DNA from: Candidatus Gastranaerophilales bacterium
GTDB lineage: Bacteria > Cyanobacteriota > Vampirovibrionia > Gastranaerophilales > Gastranaerophilaceae
NCBI GenBank assembly: GCA_016280955.1
Contig: JAEEHV010000065.1
Location: 1-64,000 of the forward strand
Direction: 5' to 3'
Length of the DNA: 64,000 bases
Shown: positions 17,488 to 27,600 of the stretch, piece after piece
Numbering within the stretch: the first letter of the stretch is position 1
Layout of the letters: each line of letters starts with the position of its first letter
The notes under the pieces: model-generated
Databases searched by the model: none
Told to the model about the DNA's origin: nothing
The model's input: only the letters and a program-made list of their open reading frames with translations
Made by a program: the position numbers and the translations under genes

Positions 17488-17685
17488 TTACCCCCGTTTT
17501 ACGACAGTAGTAATTTGTTCGCCATAGCTGTTAACACAACCATTGGTTTCTTCGATTGTGTAGCTGATTTCACTATCTTCAGCTTTCTGTTTTTCTGCAA
17601 ATTCTTCTGCTGATTTTAAATCTTTAAATTCTGCTGCCATATCGGGTTCAAAATATGATGGTTTGTCAATGTAAACTTGAAACAT
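17488..17685 (-). CDS. Small hypothetical protein
   Basis: 65 residues starting MFQVYIDKPSYFEPD; AAGGAGAG lies 6 bases before this ATG, so the 14 extra residues of the track ORF are dropped. It is soluble and acidic in the middle (EFAEKQKAEDSEISYTIEE), ending in a basic tail. No family recognised. It lies between two plus-strand genes on the opposite strand. Confidence 0.65.
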   Translation of the reverse strand: MFQVYIDKPSYFEPDMAAEFKDLKSAEEFAEKQKAEDSEISYTIEETNGCVNSYGEQITTVVKRG

Positions 17686-17774
17686 AATACTCTCCTTTTT
17701 TCTTTTATTATATGACCGTAAAACCAAAAATGTAAACAGTTGAATTTATCGTATTTTTTGGATAAAAAAGAGAT

Positions 17775-18776
17775 ATGAGTGAAAAAAAGAAAAAGATTTT
17801 ATTCATTAATTTTGGCGGAATAGGAGATGAAATACTGTTTCTGCCGACAATTATTTCAATAAAAAAAGAATTCCCAAACTCTTATATCACACTGGCACTT
17901 GAGCCCAGAAGCAAAGGGATTTTAACTCTCACCGATATAATAGACGAAACTTTGTTTGCGGATATAAAAAACAGTAACAAATTTATATCTCTGCTTAAAT
18001 TACTTATGAGTATTTGGACAAAAAAGTTTGATATTGTAATTTCTTCGGGAGCAAATAAACTGATTTCTCTGTTTTTATTTTCAACTTTTATCCCGAAAAA
18101 ATACGGATACGATTCAGGGAAACTCAGCCGGATATTATTAACGGATACCGCAGAACTTAATAAAAACCAGTATGCTGCATATATGTACCATGATTTAATA
18201 AGAACCCTGACAGATAAAAATACGTTGCTGCCCGAAATAAATACAAAATCTTATGATAAAGAACCCGATACCGTTTTAATTCATCCGGGTGTCAGTCAAA
18301 TGAGTATTAAAAAAGGTATTATTAAAACTGTTTCAAAAGAAATATGGGCAGAAGTTACGGAAAAACTTGCCGACAGAGGTAAAAAAGTTATTCTTGCAGG
18401 TGGTCCTGATGATAAAGAAACTATAGAATATATTACGGAAAAAGTTCCTGCTGAAAAATTTGTTAATTCATACGGCAAAACAAAAAATCTGAGAGAACTT
18501 GCAGAACTTATTTCTAAATCAGAAATATTTTTATGTTCGGATTCTGCACCGCTTCACATTGCCGTCGCTCTTGGGGTGAAGACCTTTGCTATTTTTGGCT
18601 CAACAGATGACAAAAAATTAATTCCGCCAAACGGAAGTGTAACCCCGATAAAAGCAGCAAATTGTACTTGCCCGCTCCGCCCATGTCTGTGGGAAAAACG
18701 ACAGACAAGCTGTGAAAGCCTTGATTGCCTTAAAATCAGCTCGGAGGAAATTGTTGAAAAGGTTATCGGCTTATAA
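17775..18776 (+). CDS. Glycosyltransferase family 9 (heptosyltransferase-like)
   Basis: 333 residues. FINFGGIGDEILFLPTIISI is the GT9 N-terminal loop, and LFLCSDSAPLHIAVALGVK with its following IFGST is the donor-binding C-terminal motif, as in lipopolysaccharide heptosyltransferases WaaC/WaaF. It would add heptose or another sugar to the lipid A core on the cytoplasmic face. The C-terminal CTCPLRPCLWEKRQTSCESLDC cluster of cysteines is common in WaaF-like proteins. The start has only a weak AAGAG upstream. It precedes argS on the same strand with 56 bases between. Confidence 0.88.
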   Translation: MSEKKKKILFINFGGIGDEILFLPTIISIKKEFPNSYITLALEPRSKGILTLTDIIDETLFADIKNSNKFISLLKLLMSIWTKKFDIVISSGANKLISLFLFSTFIPKKYGYDSGKLSRILLTDTAELNKNQYAAYMYHDLIRTLTDKNTLLPEINTKSYDKEPDTVLIHPGVSQMSIKKGIIKTVSKEIWAEVTEKLADRGKKVILAGGPDDKETIEYITEKVPAEKFVNSYGKTKNLRELAELISKSEIFLCSDSAPLHIAVALGVKTFAIFGSTDDKKLIPPNGSVTPIKAANCTCPLRPCLWEKRQTSCESLDCLKISSEEIVEKVIGL

Positions 18777-18832
18777 ATTTTTCATGTTTATTTTATAATT
18801 ATCCAAGGAAATATATATAAACGAGGATAATT

Positions 18833-20554
18833 ATGTTAAAAGATTTTTTCTTAAAAGAAGTTGATGCCGGAATAAAAGAAGCAGTTAAAGCAAACAAACT
18901 CGGTCAAATGGGAGTAAATGACAAATATACCCTTATCATTGAAAAGCCGAAGAATCCTGAATTTGGAGATTTTGCGGTTAATGTTTCTTCACTTGCCCGC
19001 CAGGCTAAAATTGCTCCGCCAATGATTGCTAATGCTATTGTCGAACAATTATCAAAAGAAAACTATACAGTTTCCGTTGTCGGCGGATTTATCAACTTCA
19101 AAATAAGCGATAACCTTTTAGCAAATACTATAGAAGAAATCTTGAATAAAAAAGAAAACTACGGTCGCGGTGAAGGGATAAATAAGGAAAAAATCCTTCT
19201 TGAATACGTTTCAGCAAACCCGACAGGTCCGTTCCACATAGGTCACGGTCGTTGGGCAGCAATGGGAAGTGCTTTGGCTAACCTTCTCAAATTCTACGGA
19301 CATGAAGTTTATCAGGAATTTTACATTAATGATGCAGGAAGTCAGATTCAAAAACTGGGCAATTCACTGAAAATCAGAATCCAGCAGGAATTAGGCGAAG
19401 ATATTGATTTCCCGACAGACGAGATTGAAAGAAAAAACTTCTACCCCGGCGACTATTTAATACCCGTTGCAAAAAAATTCTTACAGGAACACCCTGAAAT
19501 TGATGTCCACACATGCGATATTCAGGTTCTTTGCGACTATGCAAAAGCTGAAATGGAAGCCTGCCAAAGAAAACTCCTCGAAGGATTCAGAGTACATTTT
19601 GACAAATTTTATTCCGAACTCGATTTGCATAAATCAGGTAAAGTTGAAAAAAGATATAAAGAACTTATGGATAAAGGATTTTTGTACGAACAAGACGGTG
19701 CAATGTGGTTTAAATCCACTCAGTACGGCGACGATCAGGACCGTGTTATTAAGAAAGCAGACGGCTCTAATACATATCTGACAGCCGATATTGCGTATCA
19801 CGCAGACAAATTTGACCGTGGTTTTGACAGACTTATTGATATCTGGGGTGCTGACCATCACGGCTATATTGCAAGAGTTAAGGCATCGCTTGAAGCTCTC
19901 GGTTACAATCCTGATATGCTGGAAGTTCTTCTCGGACAACTTGTTAACCTTCTTATTGACGGCAATGAAGTCAGAATGGGTAAACGTAAAAATATGGTTA
20001 CATTAGACGACTTAATCGAAGAAGTCGGTGTAGATGCAACCCGTTACTGGATGGAGATGAGAAACATTGATATGACACTCGATTTTGATATCGAACTCGC
20101 AAAACGTTCAACAGATGAAAACCCTGTTTTCTACGTTCAGTATGCTTATGCCCGTGTTTGTTCAATTCTCAGGAATGCAGTAAATGAAAAAATTAACCCC
20201 GAGACAGGTGAAAAAACTCCCGCACCTATGACTAAACCGGAGCTTGATAATCTGTTCGGTAATTTTGATAAAACCCTGATTCTGAAAACAGCAGCCAGTG
20301 CAAAAACACTTATTCTTAAACTTGAAGAATTTAAATCGGTTATTGCATCTTCAGCTCAAAACAGAACCGTTTACACAATTTGCCGATACGTTCAGGAGCT
20401 GGCACAGGAATTTCATTCCTTCTACAATTCAAACCGTGTAATAAGCGACGATAAAGAGTTAATGAACGCAAGGCTCGGATTGGTTGAAGCAATCAGAATT
20501 ACACTCAAGAATGCTCTTGATATCCTGGCAGTTTCCGCTCCCGAAAAGATGTAG
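18833..20554 (+). CDS. argS: Arginyl-tRNA synthetase
   Basis: A class I synthetase charging tRNA-Arg (573 residues, normal length). The N-terminal Add-1 domain covers about 1-110. The HIGH box is in SANPTGPFHIGHGRWAAMG. The KMSK-position loop reads VRMGKRKNMVTLDDL, the usual degenerate form in ArgRS. The all-alpha anticodon domain with VQYAYARVCSI begins near residue 440. The start has GAGGATA upstream. It is followed by tRNA-Pro. Confidence 0.97.
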   Translation: MLKDFFLKEVDAGIKEAVKANKLGQMGVNDKYTLIIEKPKNPEFGDFAVNVSSLARQAKIAPPMIANAIVEQLSKENYTVSVVGGFINFKISDNLLANTIEEILNKKENYGRGEGINKEKILLEYVSANPTGPFHIGHGRWAAMGSALANLLKFYGHEVYQEFYINDAGSQIQKLGNSLKIRIQQELGEDIDFPTDEIERKNFYPGDYLIPVAKKFLQEHPEIDVHTCDIQVLCDYAKAEMEACQRKLLEGFRVHFDKFYSELDLHKSGKVEKRYKELMDKGFLYEQDGAMWFKSTQYGDDQDRVIKKADGSNTYLTADIAYHADKFDRGFDRLIDIWGADHHGYIARVKASLEALGYNPDMLEVLLGQLVNLLIDGNEVRMGKRKNMVTLDDLIEEVGVDATRYWMEMRNIDMTLDFDIELAKRSTDENPVFYVQYAYARVCSILRNAVNEKINPETGEKTPAPMTKPELDNLFGNFDKTLILKTAASAKTLILKLEEFKSVIASSAQNRTVYTICRYVQELAQEFHSFYNSNRVISDDKELMNARLGLVEAIRITLKNALDILAVSAPEKM

Positions 20555-20607
20555 GGGCAGGGGTAATTTATTAACGATTGGCATACAGAAAATTTGACAC
20601 GAAACCC

Positions 20608-20636
20608 TTGATTTTTGGTTATGTTTTAAGTATCAT
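20608..20636 (+). promoter_or_regulatory. Probable tRNA-Pro promoter
   Basis: TTGATT (20608-20613) and TATCAT (20631-20636) are 17 bases apart, about 30 bases before the tRNA 5' end. An alternative TTGACA at 20594 has no well-spaced -10. Confidence 0.45.
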
Positions 20637-20666
20637 TATACATGCACTTCGTCGAAAGTATATTAA

Positions 20667-20743
20667 CGGGATGTAGCGCAGCTTGGTAGCGCACTTCGCT
20701 TGGGACGAAGGGGTCGCACGTTCAAATCGTGTCATCCCGACCA
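20667..20743 (+). tRNA. tRNA-Pro (anticodon TGG), CCA encoded
   Basis: The acceptor stem CGGGATG/CATCCCG is a perfect 7 bp. The D-arm GCGC-AGCTTGGTA-GCGC is present. The anticodon stem CTTCG/CGAAG encloses loop CTTGGGA with anticodon TGG (decodes CCA; CCN by wobble). The T-loop is TTCAAAT. Discriminator A is followed by encoded CCA. 77 bases. Confidence 0.95.
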
Positions 20744-20748
20744 TATAA

Positions 20749-20782
20749 AAAAAAGAACTTATCATAAGATAAGTTCTTTTTT
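20749..20782. terminator. Bidirectional terminator after tRNA-Pro
   Basis: AAAAAAGAACTTATC / GATAAGTTCTTTTTT with a 4-base loop, 6 bases after the tRNA CCA. It also terminates the minus-strand micro-gene at 20806. A second perfect small hairpin, TATAGGTTT/AAACCTATA (20791-20810), overlaps that gene's stop codon. Confidence 0.85.
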
Positions 20783-20805
20783 CTTATATTTATAGGTTTA
20801 AAAAC

Positions 20806-20937
20806 CTATATCCAACCCAAGTCATCGAGCCATAAATATACTGTATCTATTTCTTTATCAGAATCTGCATTATCCATTTTTTTCTCAGCAGGATAATCAA
20901 ACGTAGCAACGTAATCATACTCATCTATGACATTCAT
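20806..20937 (-). CDS. WLDDLGW micro-protein, copy 1
   Basis: A 43-residue acidic protein, too short for the ORF track. AAGGGGGA lies 8 bases before the ATG, a strong ribosome binding site. It begins MNVIDEYDYVATFDY, has a variable charged middle, and ends LWLDDLGWI. It is clearly paralogous to the next micro-gene 79 bases upstream: both ends are conserved while the middle differs, and both retain their own start signals, so selection on the protein is likely. No signal peptide, cysteines or known family. It could be a regulatory microprotein, a peptide precursor or an antitoxin-like partner. No modification enzyme is adjacent. Confidence 0.75.
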   Translation of the reverse strand: MNVIDEYDYVATFDYPAEKKMDNADSDKEIDTVYLWLDDLGWI

Positions 20938-21016
20938 ACGCAAGTCCCCCTTTATCTATATTTAATATTTTCCCTTTGTTAAAATTCTTGTTGATTCCTC
21001 AAAACACAAATATCTA

Positions 21017-21145
21017 TTATACCCAGCCTAAATCATCAAGCCATTGATTAATAGAATTGCATTCAGAACTAACATCTGCATTTTCACTTTTATCGTCAAT
21101 GTAATCAAATGTTGAAACGTGATCAAATTCATCAATAATGTTCAT
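21017..21145 (-). CDS. WLDDLGW micro-protein, copy 2
   Basis: 42 residues. AAAGGA lies upstream of the ATG. It begins MNIIDEFDHVSTFDY, shares NAD in the middle, and ends QWLDDLGWV. Aligned with copy 1, substitutions at the ends are conservative (V/I, Y/F, A/S, I/V), the pattern expected of duplicated functional proteins. Net charge is strongly negative. An HLR1-like repeat lies 80 bases upstream between it and the divergent lipoprotein gene. Function unknown. Confidence 0.75.
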   Translation of the reverse strand: MNIIDEFDHVSTFDYIDDKSENADVSSECNSINQWLDDLGWV

Positions 21146-21224
21146 TTTTAATTTCCTTTTTTCTTACCGCTTGTATATTAATAAAAATATTTTAAAAGTC
21201 ATAATTTCAATACTTAAAATTTTT

Positions 21225-21242
21225 GTTACAAAACTTTACAAT
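21225..21242 (+). promoter_or_regulatory. HLR1-like direct repeat, site C
   Basis: GTTACAAA-AC-TTTACAAT fits the HLR1 consensus at every position. It lies between the divergent micro-genes (minus) and the lipoprotein gene (plus). Confidence 0.55.
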
Positions 21243-21386
21243 ATCAAATGCTCAAGATACTTTGTATTTGAGCAAACAGTTGTAATTGATACGGTATAGC
21301 CCTTTTTATTATTACAAATGAAGAATCTTAAAAAGATTCTTCTAAAAAAATATGTTATAATTACATTAACATCAGAGGGAGGTTTT

Positions 21387-22094
21387 ATGAAAAAGAGTTT
21401 ATTATTTACGTTAATTTTGTGTACATGCCTTTTTACGGGATGTACCAAGAATTATAAAACAGTTGATGAGTATTCAACGGCGATGAAAGAAGTACGAAAT
21501 CAACTTGGGGATTACACCATAGAAGCTAAAATTATGACAGATGATGGTGATGTGGATTGTATCTCTTACAAAAAAGGTGACAAATGGAAAACGGAAACTT
21601 CTAAAAATAACGGCAGAGTTTTCAATGACGGTATATTATATGACGGAAAAGAAGTATATTCCTATTCGAAAAAACATAAAATGGCTATGTCTATTCCGTT
21701 CAAACAAATGCTTCAAAAAAGCGGAGTTAATGACGATGAATCTTTAGATATGGTAATGAAAATTGTTAACCCTACCGGAATTTTATTCTATTGGGATTTA
21801 GATGAAATTAAAGGACAAGACGGAAGTTCATGGACATTCGGTAAAAATATTAAAAAGAATAATTTTCCTTGTCGTATGCTGCAACATGCTGACGGTGCCG
21901 AAGTATGTGTAAGTGATAAATACGGAATAGCTGTTTACGCAAAAATCAGTACTCCGCAAAAAGGCAACACGGAATTCAATGTAAAAACCATTAAAAATAC
22001 TCCTATTTTAGATAGTGACCTTGGTTTGCCGAAAGGTGTTAAAAAAATGTCTATGTCTGAACTGTTCAGAAGTATGGCAAAAATGATGGATTAG
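21387..22094 (+). CDS. Lipoprotein of unknown function (LolA/DUF4412-like shape)
   Basis: 235 residues. I start at the ATG giving MKKSLLFTLILCTCLFTGC, because GGGAGG lies just upstream and this gives a proper lipoprotein signal; the 23 extra track residues are dropped. Cys19 in FTGC is the lipidation site. The mature part is a beta-rich domain (GDKWKTETSKNN, then GILYDGKEVYSYS) reminiscent of LolA-like or DUF4412 proteins that measure or carry lipid, but the match is by shape only. It is probably anchored on the periplasmic side. It has its own terminator. Confidence 0.75.
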   Translation: MKKSLLFTLILCTCLFTGCTKNYKTVDEYSTAMKEVRNQLGDYTIEAKIMTDDGDVDCISYKKGDKWKTETSKNNGRVFNDGILYDGKEVYSYSKKHKMAMSIPFKQMLQKSGVNDDESLDMVMKIVNPTGILFYWDLDEIKGQDGSSWTFGKNIKKNNFPCRMLQHADGAEVCVSDKYGIAVYAKISTPQKGNTEFNVKTIKNTPILDSDLGLPKGVKKMSMSELFRSMAKMMD

Positions 22095-22117
22095 AATCCG
22101 TTAATATAAATCAAAAT

Positions 22118-22150
22118 AAGGTGCGGTGGTAGTATTTACCACCGCACCTT
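22118..22150. terminator. Terminator after the lipoprotein gene
   Basis: AAGGTGCGGTGGTA / TACCACCGCACCTT, a perfect 14-bp stem with loop GTATT, followed by an AT-rich tail. It separates the lipoprotein gene from convergent fusA. Confidence 0.9.
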
Positions 22151-22228
22151 AATTTTAATTATTAGTTTTCTCTATTTATTCCTTAACTATACCAAACTGA
22201 CTAGCCACTTGCGTTAAATGGGTATTGA

Positions 22229-22245
22229 ATTTACCCCTTTACCCC
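22229..22245 (-). repeat. Tandem GGGGTAAA motif downstream of fusA
   Basis: ATTTACCCCTTTACCCC on the plus strand is two minus-strand copies of GGGGTAAA back to back, 60-75 bases past the fusA stop codon. The same motif recurs in several intergenic regions (see findings). Role unknown. Confidence 0.45.
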
Positions 22246-22303
22246 TACTTAGCAGCACCAGCTGTCTTGGTCGCTCGCATTAAACGGGTACGGCTCACAC
22301 CTT

Positions 22304-24394
22304 CTACCCTTTGCTCGCTCCCGCTTTCTCAATAATTTCTTTTTCGATATTAGCCGGAACTTGTTCATATTTTTGGAATTCCATAGAGAATGTACCACGA
22401 CCTTGAGTGTTTGATCTCAAGTCTGTTGCATAACCGAACATGTTAGCAAGCGGAACAACCGCTCTAACAATTACGTTACCGGTGTTACCTAAAGGTTCCT
22501 GACCTTCAACACGACCTCTTCTTCTTGAGATATCACCGATAATTGTACCTGTGAATTCATCAGGAATTTCGATTTCAACCTTCATCATAGGCTCTAAGAT
22601 ACAAGGAGATGCTTTCTTACAACCGTCCTTGATACACATAGAACCTGCAATTTTGAATGCCATTTCAGAAGAGTCGACTTCGTGGTAGCTTACGTCATAA
22701 AGTTCAACCTTAACGTCTATCATCGGATAACCTGCTAAGATACCGCCTTCAAGAGCTTCTTCCATACCTTTTCTGACAGGTTCAATGTATTCTTTCGGAA
22801 TAGCACCACCTACGATTTTGTTTTCAAATACAAAACCTTCGTTTTCGCCTGCCGGCATGATTCTTGCTTTACAGTGTCCGTATTGACCTTTACCACCTGA
22901 CTGACGGATAAATTTAGAATCCTGATCAGCATTTCCTCTGATAGTTTCACGGTATGCAACCTGCGGTTTACCGATGTTAGCTTCTACCTTGAATTCTCTT
23001 AACATACGGTCAACGATGATATCCAGGTGAAGTTCACCCATACCTGAGATAATTGTTTGACCTGTTTCTGTATCAGATTTAACTCTGAATGAAGGATCTT
23101 CTTCAGCAAGTTTCTGAAGAGCAATACCCATTTTATCCTGGTCAGCTTTTGTTTTAGGTTCAATAGCAACTGAGATAACCGGTTCAGGGAAGTTGATTTT
23201 TTCCAAGATAATAGGTGCTTTTTCATCACAAAGAGTATCACCTGTTGTAGTATCTTTCAAACCAACTGCTGCGCAGATATCACCTGCGTAAACTTCAGTT
23301 TCTTCAAGTCTTTGATCAGCATACATACGAACTAATCTTGAGATACGTTCTTTCTTACCGTTAGAAGCATTAAGAACATAAGAACCTGAAGTAATAACAC
23401 CTGAGTATATTCTCATAAATGTTAAACGACCAACGAACGGGTCTGTCATAACTTTGAATGCCAATGATGAGAACGGTTCTGAGTCAGAAGAATGTCTTTC
23501 AACTTTAGTACCGTCTTCAAGTTCACCTTCGATAGCTTTAACGTCAACCGGTGATGGCATATAGTAAACAACGTTGTCTAACAACAATTGAACACCCTTG
23601 TTCTTGAATGCCGTTCCGCAGCATACAGGAACGATTTTGTTGTTACATACTGCTTTTCTCAAACCTGCTCTTAATTCATCAACAGTGATTGAATCAGGAT
23701 CTTCGAAGAATTTTTCCATTAAATCATCATCTTCACCTGCAATAGCTTCAACCATAGCATCATGGTATTCTTTAGCTTTTGCTTGTAAATCAGCCGGAAT
23801 TTCTTCTTCTTTAATATCTGTGCCTAAGTCGTTAGTGTAGATTTCAGCCTTCATTGTCATAAGGTCAACTAAGCCTGTAAATTTATCTTCAGCACCGATA
23901 GGTAACTGAATAGGTACTGCGTTTGCACCTAATCTGTTTTTAATTTGGTCAACTACACGATAGAAGTCAGCACCTGTTCTGTCCATTTTGTTAACAAATA
24001 CCATACGGGGAACTTCATATCTGTTAGCTTGTCTCCAAACTGTTTCAGATTGTGACTGAACACCACCGACTGCACAGAATACAGCGATAACACCGTCTAA
24101 TACACGGAGAGAACGTTCAACTTCGATTGTAAAGTCAACGTGCCCGGGGGTGTCGATAATATTGATTTGGTGTCCTTTCCATTCTGCAGTAACTGCTGCG
24201 GATTGGATTGTAATACCTCTTTCTCTTTCCTGATCCATAAAGTCGGTAACTGCAGCGCCGTCGTGTACTTCACCGATTTTATGAGTTTTACCTGTATAGA
24301 ACAGGATACGTTCAGTTGTAGTGGTTTTACCTGCGTCGATGTGAGCGGCAATACCAATATTTCTGATTTTCTCTAATGGAGTTTTTCTAGCCAT
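22304..24394 (-). CDS. fusA: Elongation factor G
   Basis: The ribosomal translocase GTPase (696 residues, usual length). G1 [17 protein letters not shown]2 [10 protein letters not shown]3 DTPGHVDF and G4 NKMDRTGAD are intact. Domains II-V follow in order, with [20 protein letters not shown] near the domain V end. AAGGAAAG precedes the ATG. It is a single-gene unit here, not linked to rpsL, rpsG or tuf in the visible flanks. Confidence 0.98.
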   Translation of the reverse strand: MARKTPLEKIRNIGIAAHIDAGKTTTTERILFYTGKTHKIGEVHDGAAVTDFMDQERERGITIQSAAVTAEWKGHQINIIDTPGHVDFTIEVERSLRVLDGVIAVFCAVGGVQSQSETVWRQANRYEVPRMVFVNKMDRTGADFYRVVDQIKNRLGANAVPIQLPIGAEDKFTGLVDLMTMKAEIYTNDLGTDIKEEEIPADLQAKAKEYHDAMVEAIAGEDDDLMEKFFEDPDSITVDELRAGLRKAVCNNKIVPVCCGTAFKNKGVQLLLDNVVYYMPSPVDVKAIEGELEDGTKVERHSSDSEPFSSLAFKVMTDPFVGRLTFMRIYSGVITSGSYVLNASNGKKERISRLVRMYADQRLEETEVYAGDICAAVGLKDTTTGDTLCDEKAPIILEKINFPEPVISVAIEPKTKADQDKMGIALQKLAEEDPSFRVKSDTETGQTIISGMGELHLDIIVDRMLREFKVEANIGKPQVAYRETIRGNADQDSKFIRQSGGKGQYGHCKARIMPAGENEGFVFENKIVGGAIPKEYIEPVRKGMEEALEGGILAGYPMIDVKVELYDVSYHEVDSSEMAFKIAGSMCIKDGCKKASPCILEPMMKVEIEIPDEFTGTIIGDISRRRGRVEGQEPLGNTGNVIVRAVVPLANMFGYATDLRSNTQGRGTFSMEFQKYEQVPANIEKEIIEKAGASKG

Positions 24395-24459
24395 TTTTTC
24401 TTTCCTTCTATTTTATTGTCGGATTATTTAAGCCGACCTACTACTATTTATATACTTTT

Positions 24460-24475
24460 TGTGCAAAAATGCACA
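24460..24475. promoter_or_regulatory. Palindrome upstream of fusA
   Basis: TGTGCA-AAAA-TGCACA is a perfect inverted repeat 65 bases before the fusA start. It is a candidate operator. Related TGCAC half-sites occur at 30504-30520 and 42054-42180. Confidence 0.4.
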
Positions 24476-24593
24476 CTACGATTATCCCGTTTAATCGGTT
24501 AATTTTATTGTTACATGAACAGGGGTAAATGTAAATAAGGGCTAAAGAGACTTATATATGGGGGTTACGGAGTTTTTAATTTTTATAAATTTT

Positions 24594-24633
24594 GAAAAAA
24601 GTTTCGGAATAAAATTTATCCCGAAACTTTTTC
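24594..24633 (-). terminator. Terminator of the 1919-residue protein gene
   Basis: On the minus strand GAAAAAGTTTCGG pairs with CCGAAACTTTTTTC around an AT-rich loop that can itself pair partly. It begins 30 bases after the stop codon. Confidence 0.85.
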
Positions 24634-24663
24634 TTTTCCTCAAAGTCTAATAGCCAAATAATT

Positions 24664-27600
24664 TTATAAAACAGCTTTAAATTGGTCAAACGTAATATCG
24701 GGTTCTGCCTTAAGAAGTGCAACCGCTCTTTCATAATTTTGTTCGATGTATGCTGAATAATTTTCTATATCATAGGCACTAAAATCCATTTTTGATTCAA
24801 ACAGTAATTTTACACCACGCGGATAATGCTGACAGGCTGAATTATATGCATCAATTACGTCCGGAATATCTTCAACATGCCAACGACTGGTTGTACTGTA
24901 TGCAGTACTCTTTTGCATGGAGGCTATTTTATCAAATATTTCCTGATATTTACCGTAATATTCCATAATCCGTTCAATATAATTCAAAGATATTGTGTCC
25001 GAATCATAGAACTTGAACGGCGACTCATATTTTTCATATTGTTTTAATGTTTCAAGGAATTTTTTAGCACCCTCAGGATATTTTACTGAAGCCAGACATA
25101 TTTTTGAGAACGGAATTTTATGACTGTCTGATAATGCGAAAGCATCTCTTACTATTTGCGGATTTTTTGCGTATGCTTCTGCTATATCGTTCAAAATATT
25201 TCCACTTGCAAAATTATAATTAGGATTTACATTTAACCCCTTCATTGCAGGATCTTTAAGAATTTTTTCGATTACGCCCGGGAATTTAGCTTCGGTTTCA
25301 ACAGTATATGCAATACTTTTCGGAGAGAGTATAAAAGCATCTTTTGTATTTTCCCATTCGCCAATAGTATCACTATAGTACCTGCTGTGCTTGGTTAGTT
25401 TTTCACCTTCTATACTCAGCAATCTGATACAGGCATCCGGATTAGATTCCATAGCTCCGGCAAGTTCTGCAATATCATAATTAGATAGTCTTATGCCGCT
25501 TTTTTCCGCAAATGCCTCCAATGCTTCAACACCTTTCGGACAATCATTAAATGCCCGATAATATAGGTCATACGCATTTTTATTATATACATAAGTACTT
25601 ATAATACGTGCTTTATGTTGTTTTACGTTATCAAACGTGTCTTCAAATTTATGATAAAATTGCCACTTTTCGTCTCTGGTTTTAAGCTTCATAAATTCAT
25701 CGAGCAGAGCCCTGTCTTCTGCAGGTAAACGATCCATCCACTGCTGCATATATTTATCTATTGTCTGTCTCAACTCATTAAGCTCTGTTTTATGGGCACG
25801 CGAAATCTCTATTGCGGGAACAATGTCATCACCATAACCTGTAATTTGAGGTCTGGAATCAGGTGTTTCATAAGTTGCAATTTCCATACTGTCAATTTCA
25901 CCGTTTCCATTTCTGGAAAGTTTTGCAACAACATTACCGTCTTTATTTGTGTATGTTTCTATCGTTCCGCCGAACCATCCGTTTTTAACTTCCGGCTCGC
26001 CGCAATCTTTTACTACATCTTTGAGTATTGCTTCTTTTTCTTCACTGCTTAGTTGTGGTTTAGAGGAAGTTTCTTCTGCTTCATCAGCCGGTTTTGGTTT
26101 TTCTGCAGGTTTTGTTTCCTCAGACTGTATTTCAAGCGGTTTACCCCTTTCAGGCAGTGTCTTTGAAAGTTCTACAAGATGTTTTATCTTAGCAGCAGAA
26201 TTGTTCAAAGAATCAATTACTAATGACCTTGTAAGACCGGGATTTATTTCATAAGCATCAATCAAATCCGGCATTTCTGTTATATCCCTGCTGCATTTCA
26301 TGAATTTTTTAAACGTATCAGGATTTTTTTCGTATGCCTGAACAATCCTGTCAACAGTTCCCGGAGTTTCAGCTTCTATTTTTAAGATATCAGGAATTTT
26401 GTATTTTTCAACTACATAATGACCGTCTGCATCTTTAAAATCAAGCAATTTTGCACACTCTTTCGGATATTTTTGCATATAAGGAGCCAGTTTTTCTATT
26501 TCATCCGGATAAAGTTCTCTTTCAATAACATTTTCATCAAAAAGAGATTTCGTACCATCAGGATACTTCCTGAAACTATCCACCATTAGCGGATTTGATT
26601 CCTCACCGGGCCAATTTTTTTCAAGCCAGTCACTAAATTCCTGCACTTCTTTAGCGGAAGCTTGGCTTATAAGGTGTTCGCTGTCTTCGCCATAGCTTTC
26701 AACCTGCGGTCTTGAATTTGTTCCGTCGTATTTCGCTATTTGCATACGGGTAATTTCACCTTGTTTGTTTCTGCATACGACAGCTACTTCATTTCCGTCA
26801 GCATCAGTGTATTTTTCAATTTTTCTGTACCTGAGGTCTGTGACTTTAGGTTCGCCGCAGCCTTTAACAGCTTCTTTTAGGACTGCTTCCGCCTGTTCGT
26901 TTGTCATTTGCGAAGGTTCAGAAATTTCATTTGTTGTATTTGGTTTTACTTCTCCGGCAGGTTTTTTAACCGGTTTTATAACAAAACCTTCTTTTGATAC
27001 ATATGGAGTTTCTTCTGCAGCCAGTTGTACAACCGGTTGTTGAGTTCCATCTGCTTTTGCGGCTTTGGATGCATCGACTTTAACCTGAGGTTCGCCGGTA
27101 ATCGGATTTTTTGGTGCTAACTCATCTGAGTACGCATTTCTCCATAATCCGTCTTTCCATAAAATGTAGGTTGCATCCTGTGTTGTTTTACCGCTTGATT
27201 TATCAAAATAAACAGTTTGTCTGCCGTTAAGTGTTCTATCAAGCAAACCGACTTCTTTGCCGTTTTCGTATATTGTTATACTTTCTTCGTATACTTTGGT
27301 CGGGTCATTCCAATCGGCTCTTATTTCTCGGACAGTATTTCCGTTTTTATCATAAAAGCGCAATGAAGTTCTGTCATCTGACATGCTGAAGTGTAACCCG
27401 TCTTCGCCTGCCCATTTCTGAGCTTTGCCCCATTCTTCGAGAGCTTTAATCGTTGCATCATTAATCTCAGTCGGAAATTCTGATGTTGCAAGACCTTGTC
27501 TTTGATTCATTTGTGTTTGAACAGATTGATTAGCTACCCCCTCGCTGACAGGCGAATGTTGTGATTGGGTAGCAGCTGAGTGGGTGTTCTTTTTCCCCAT

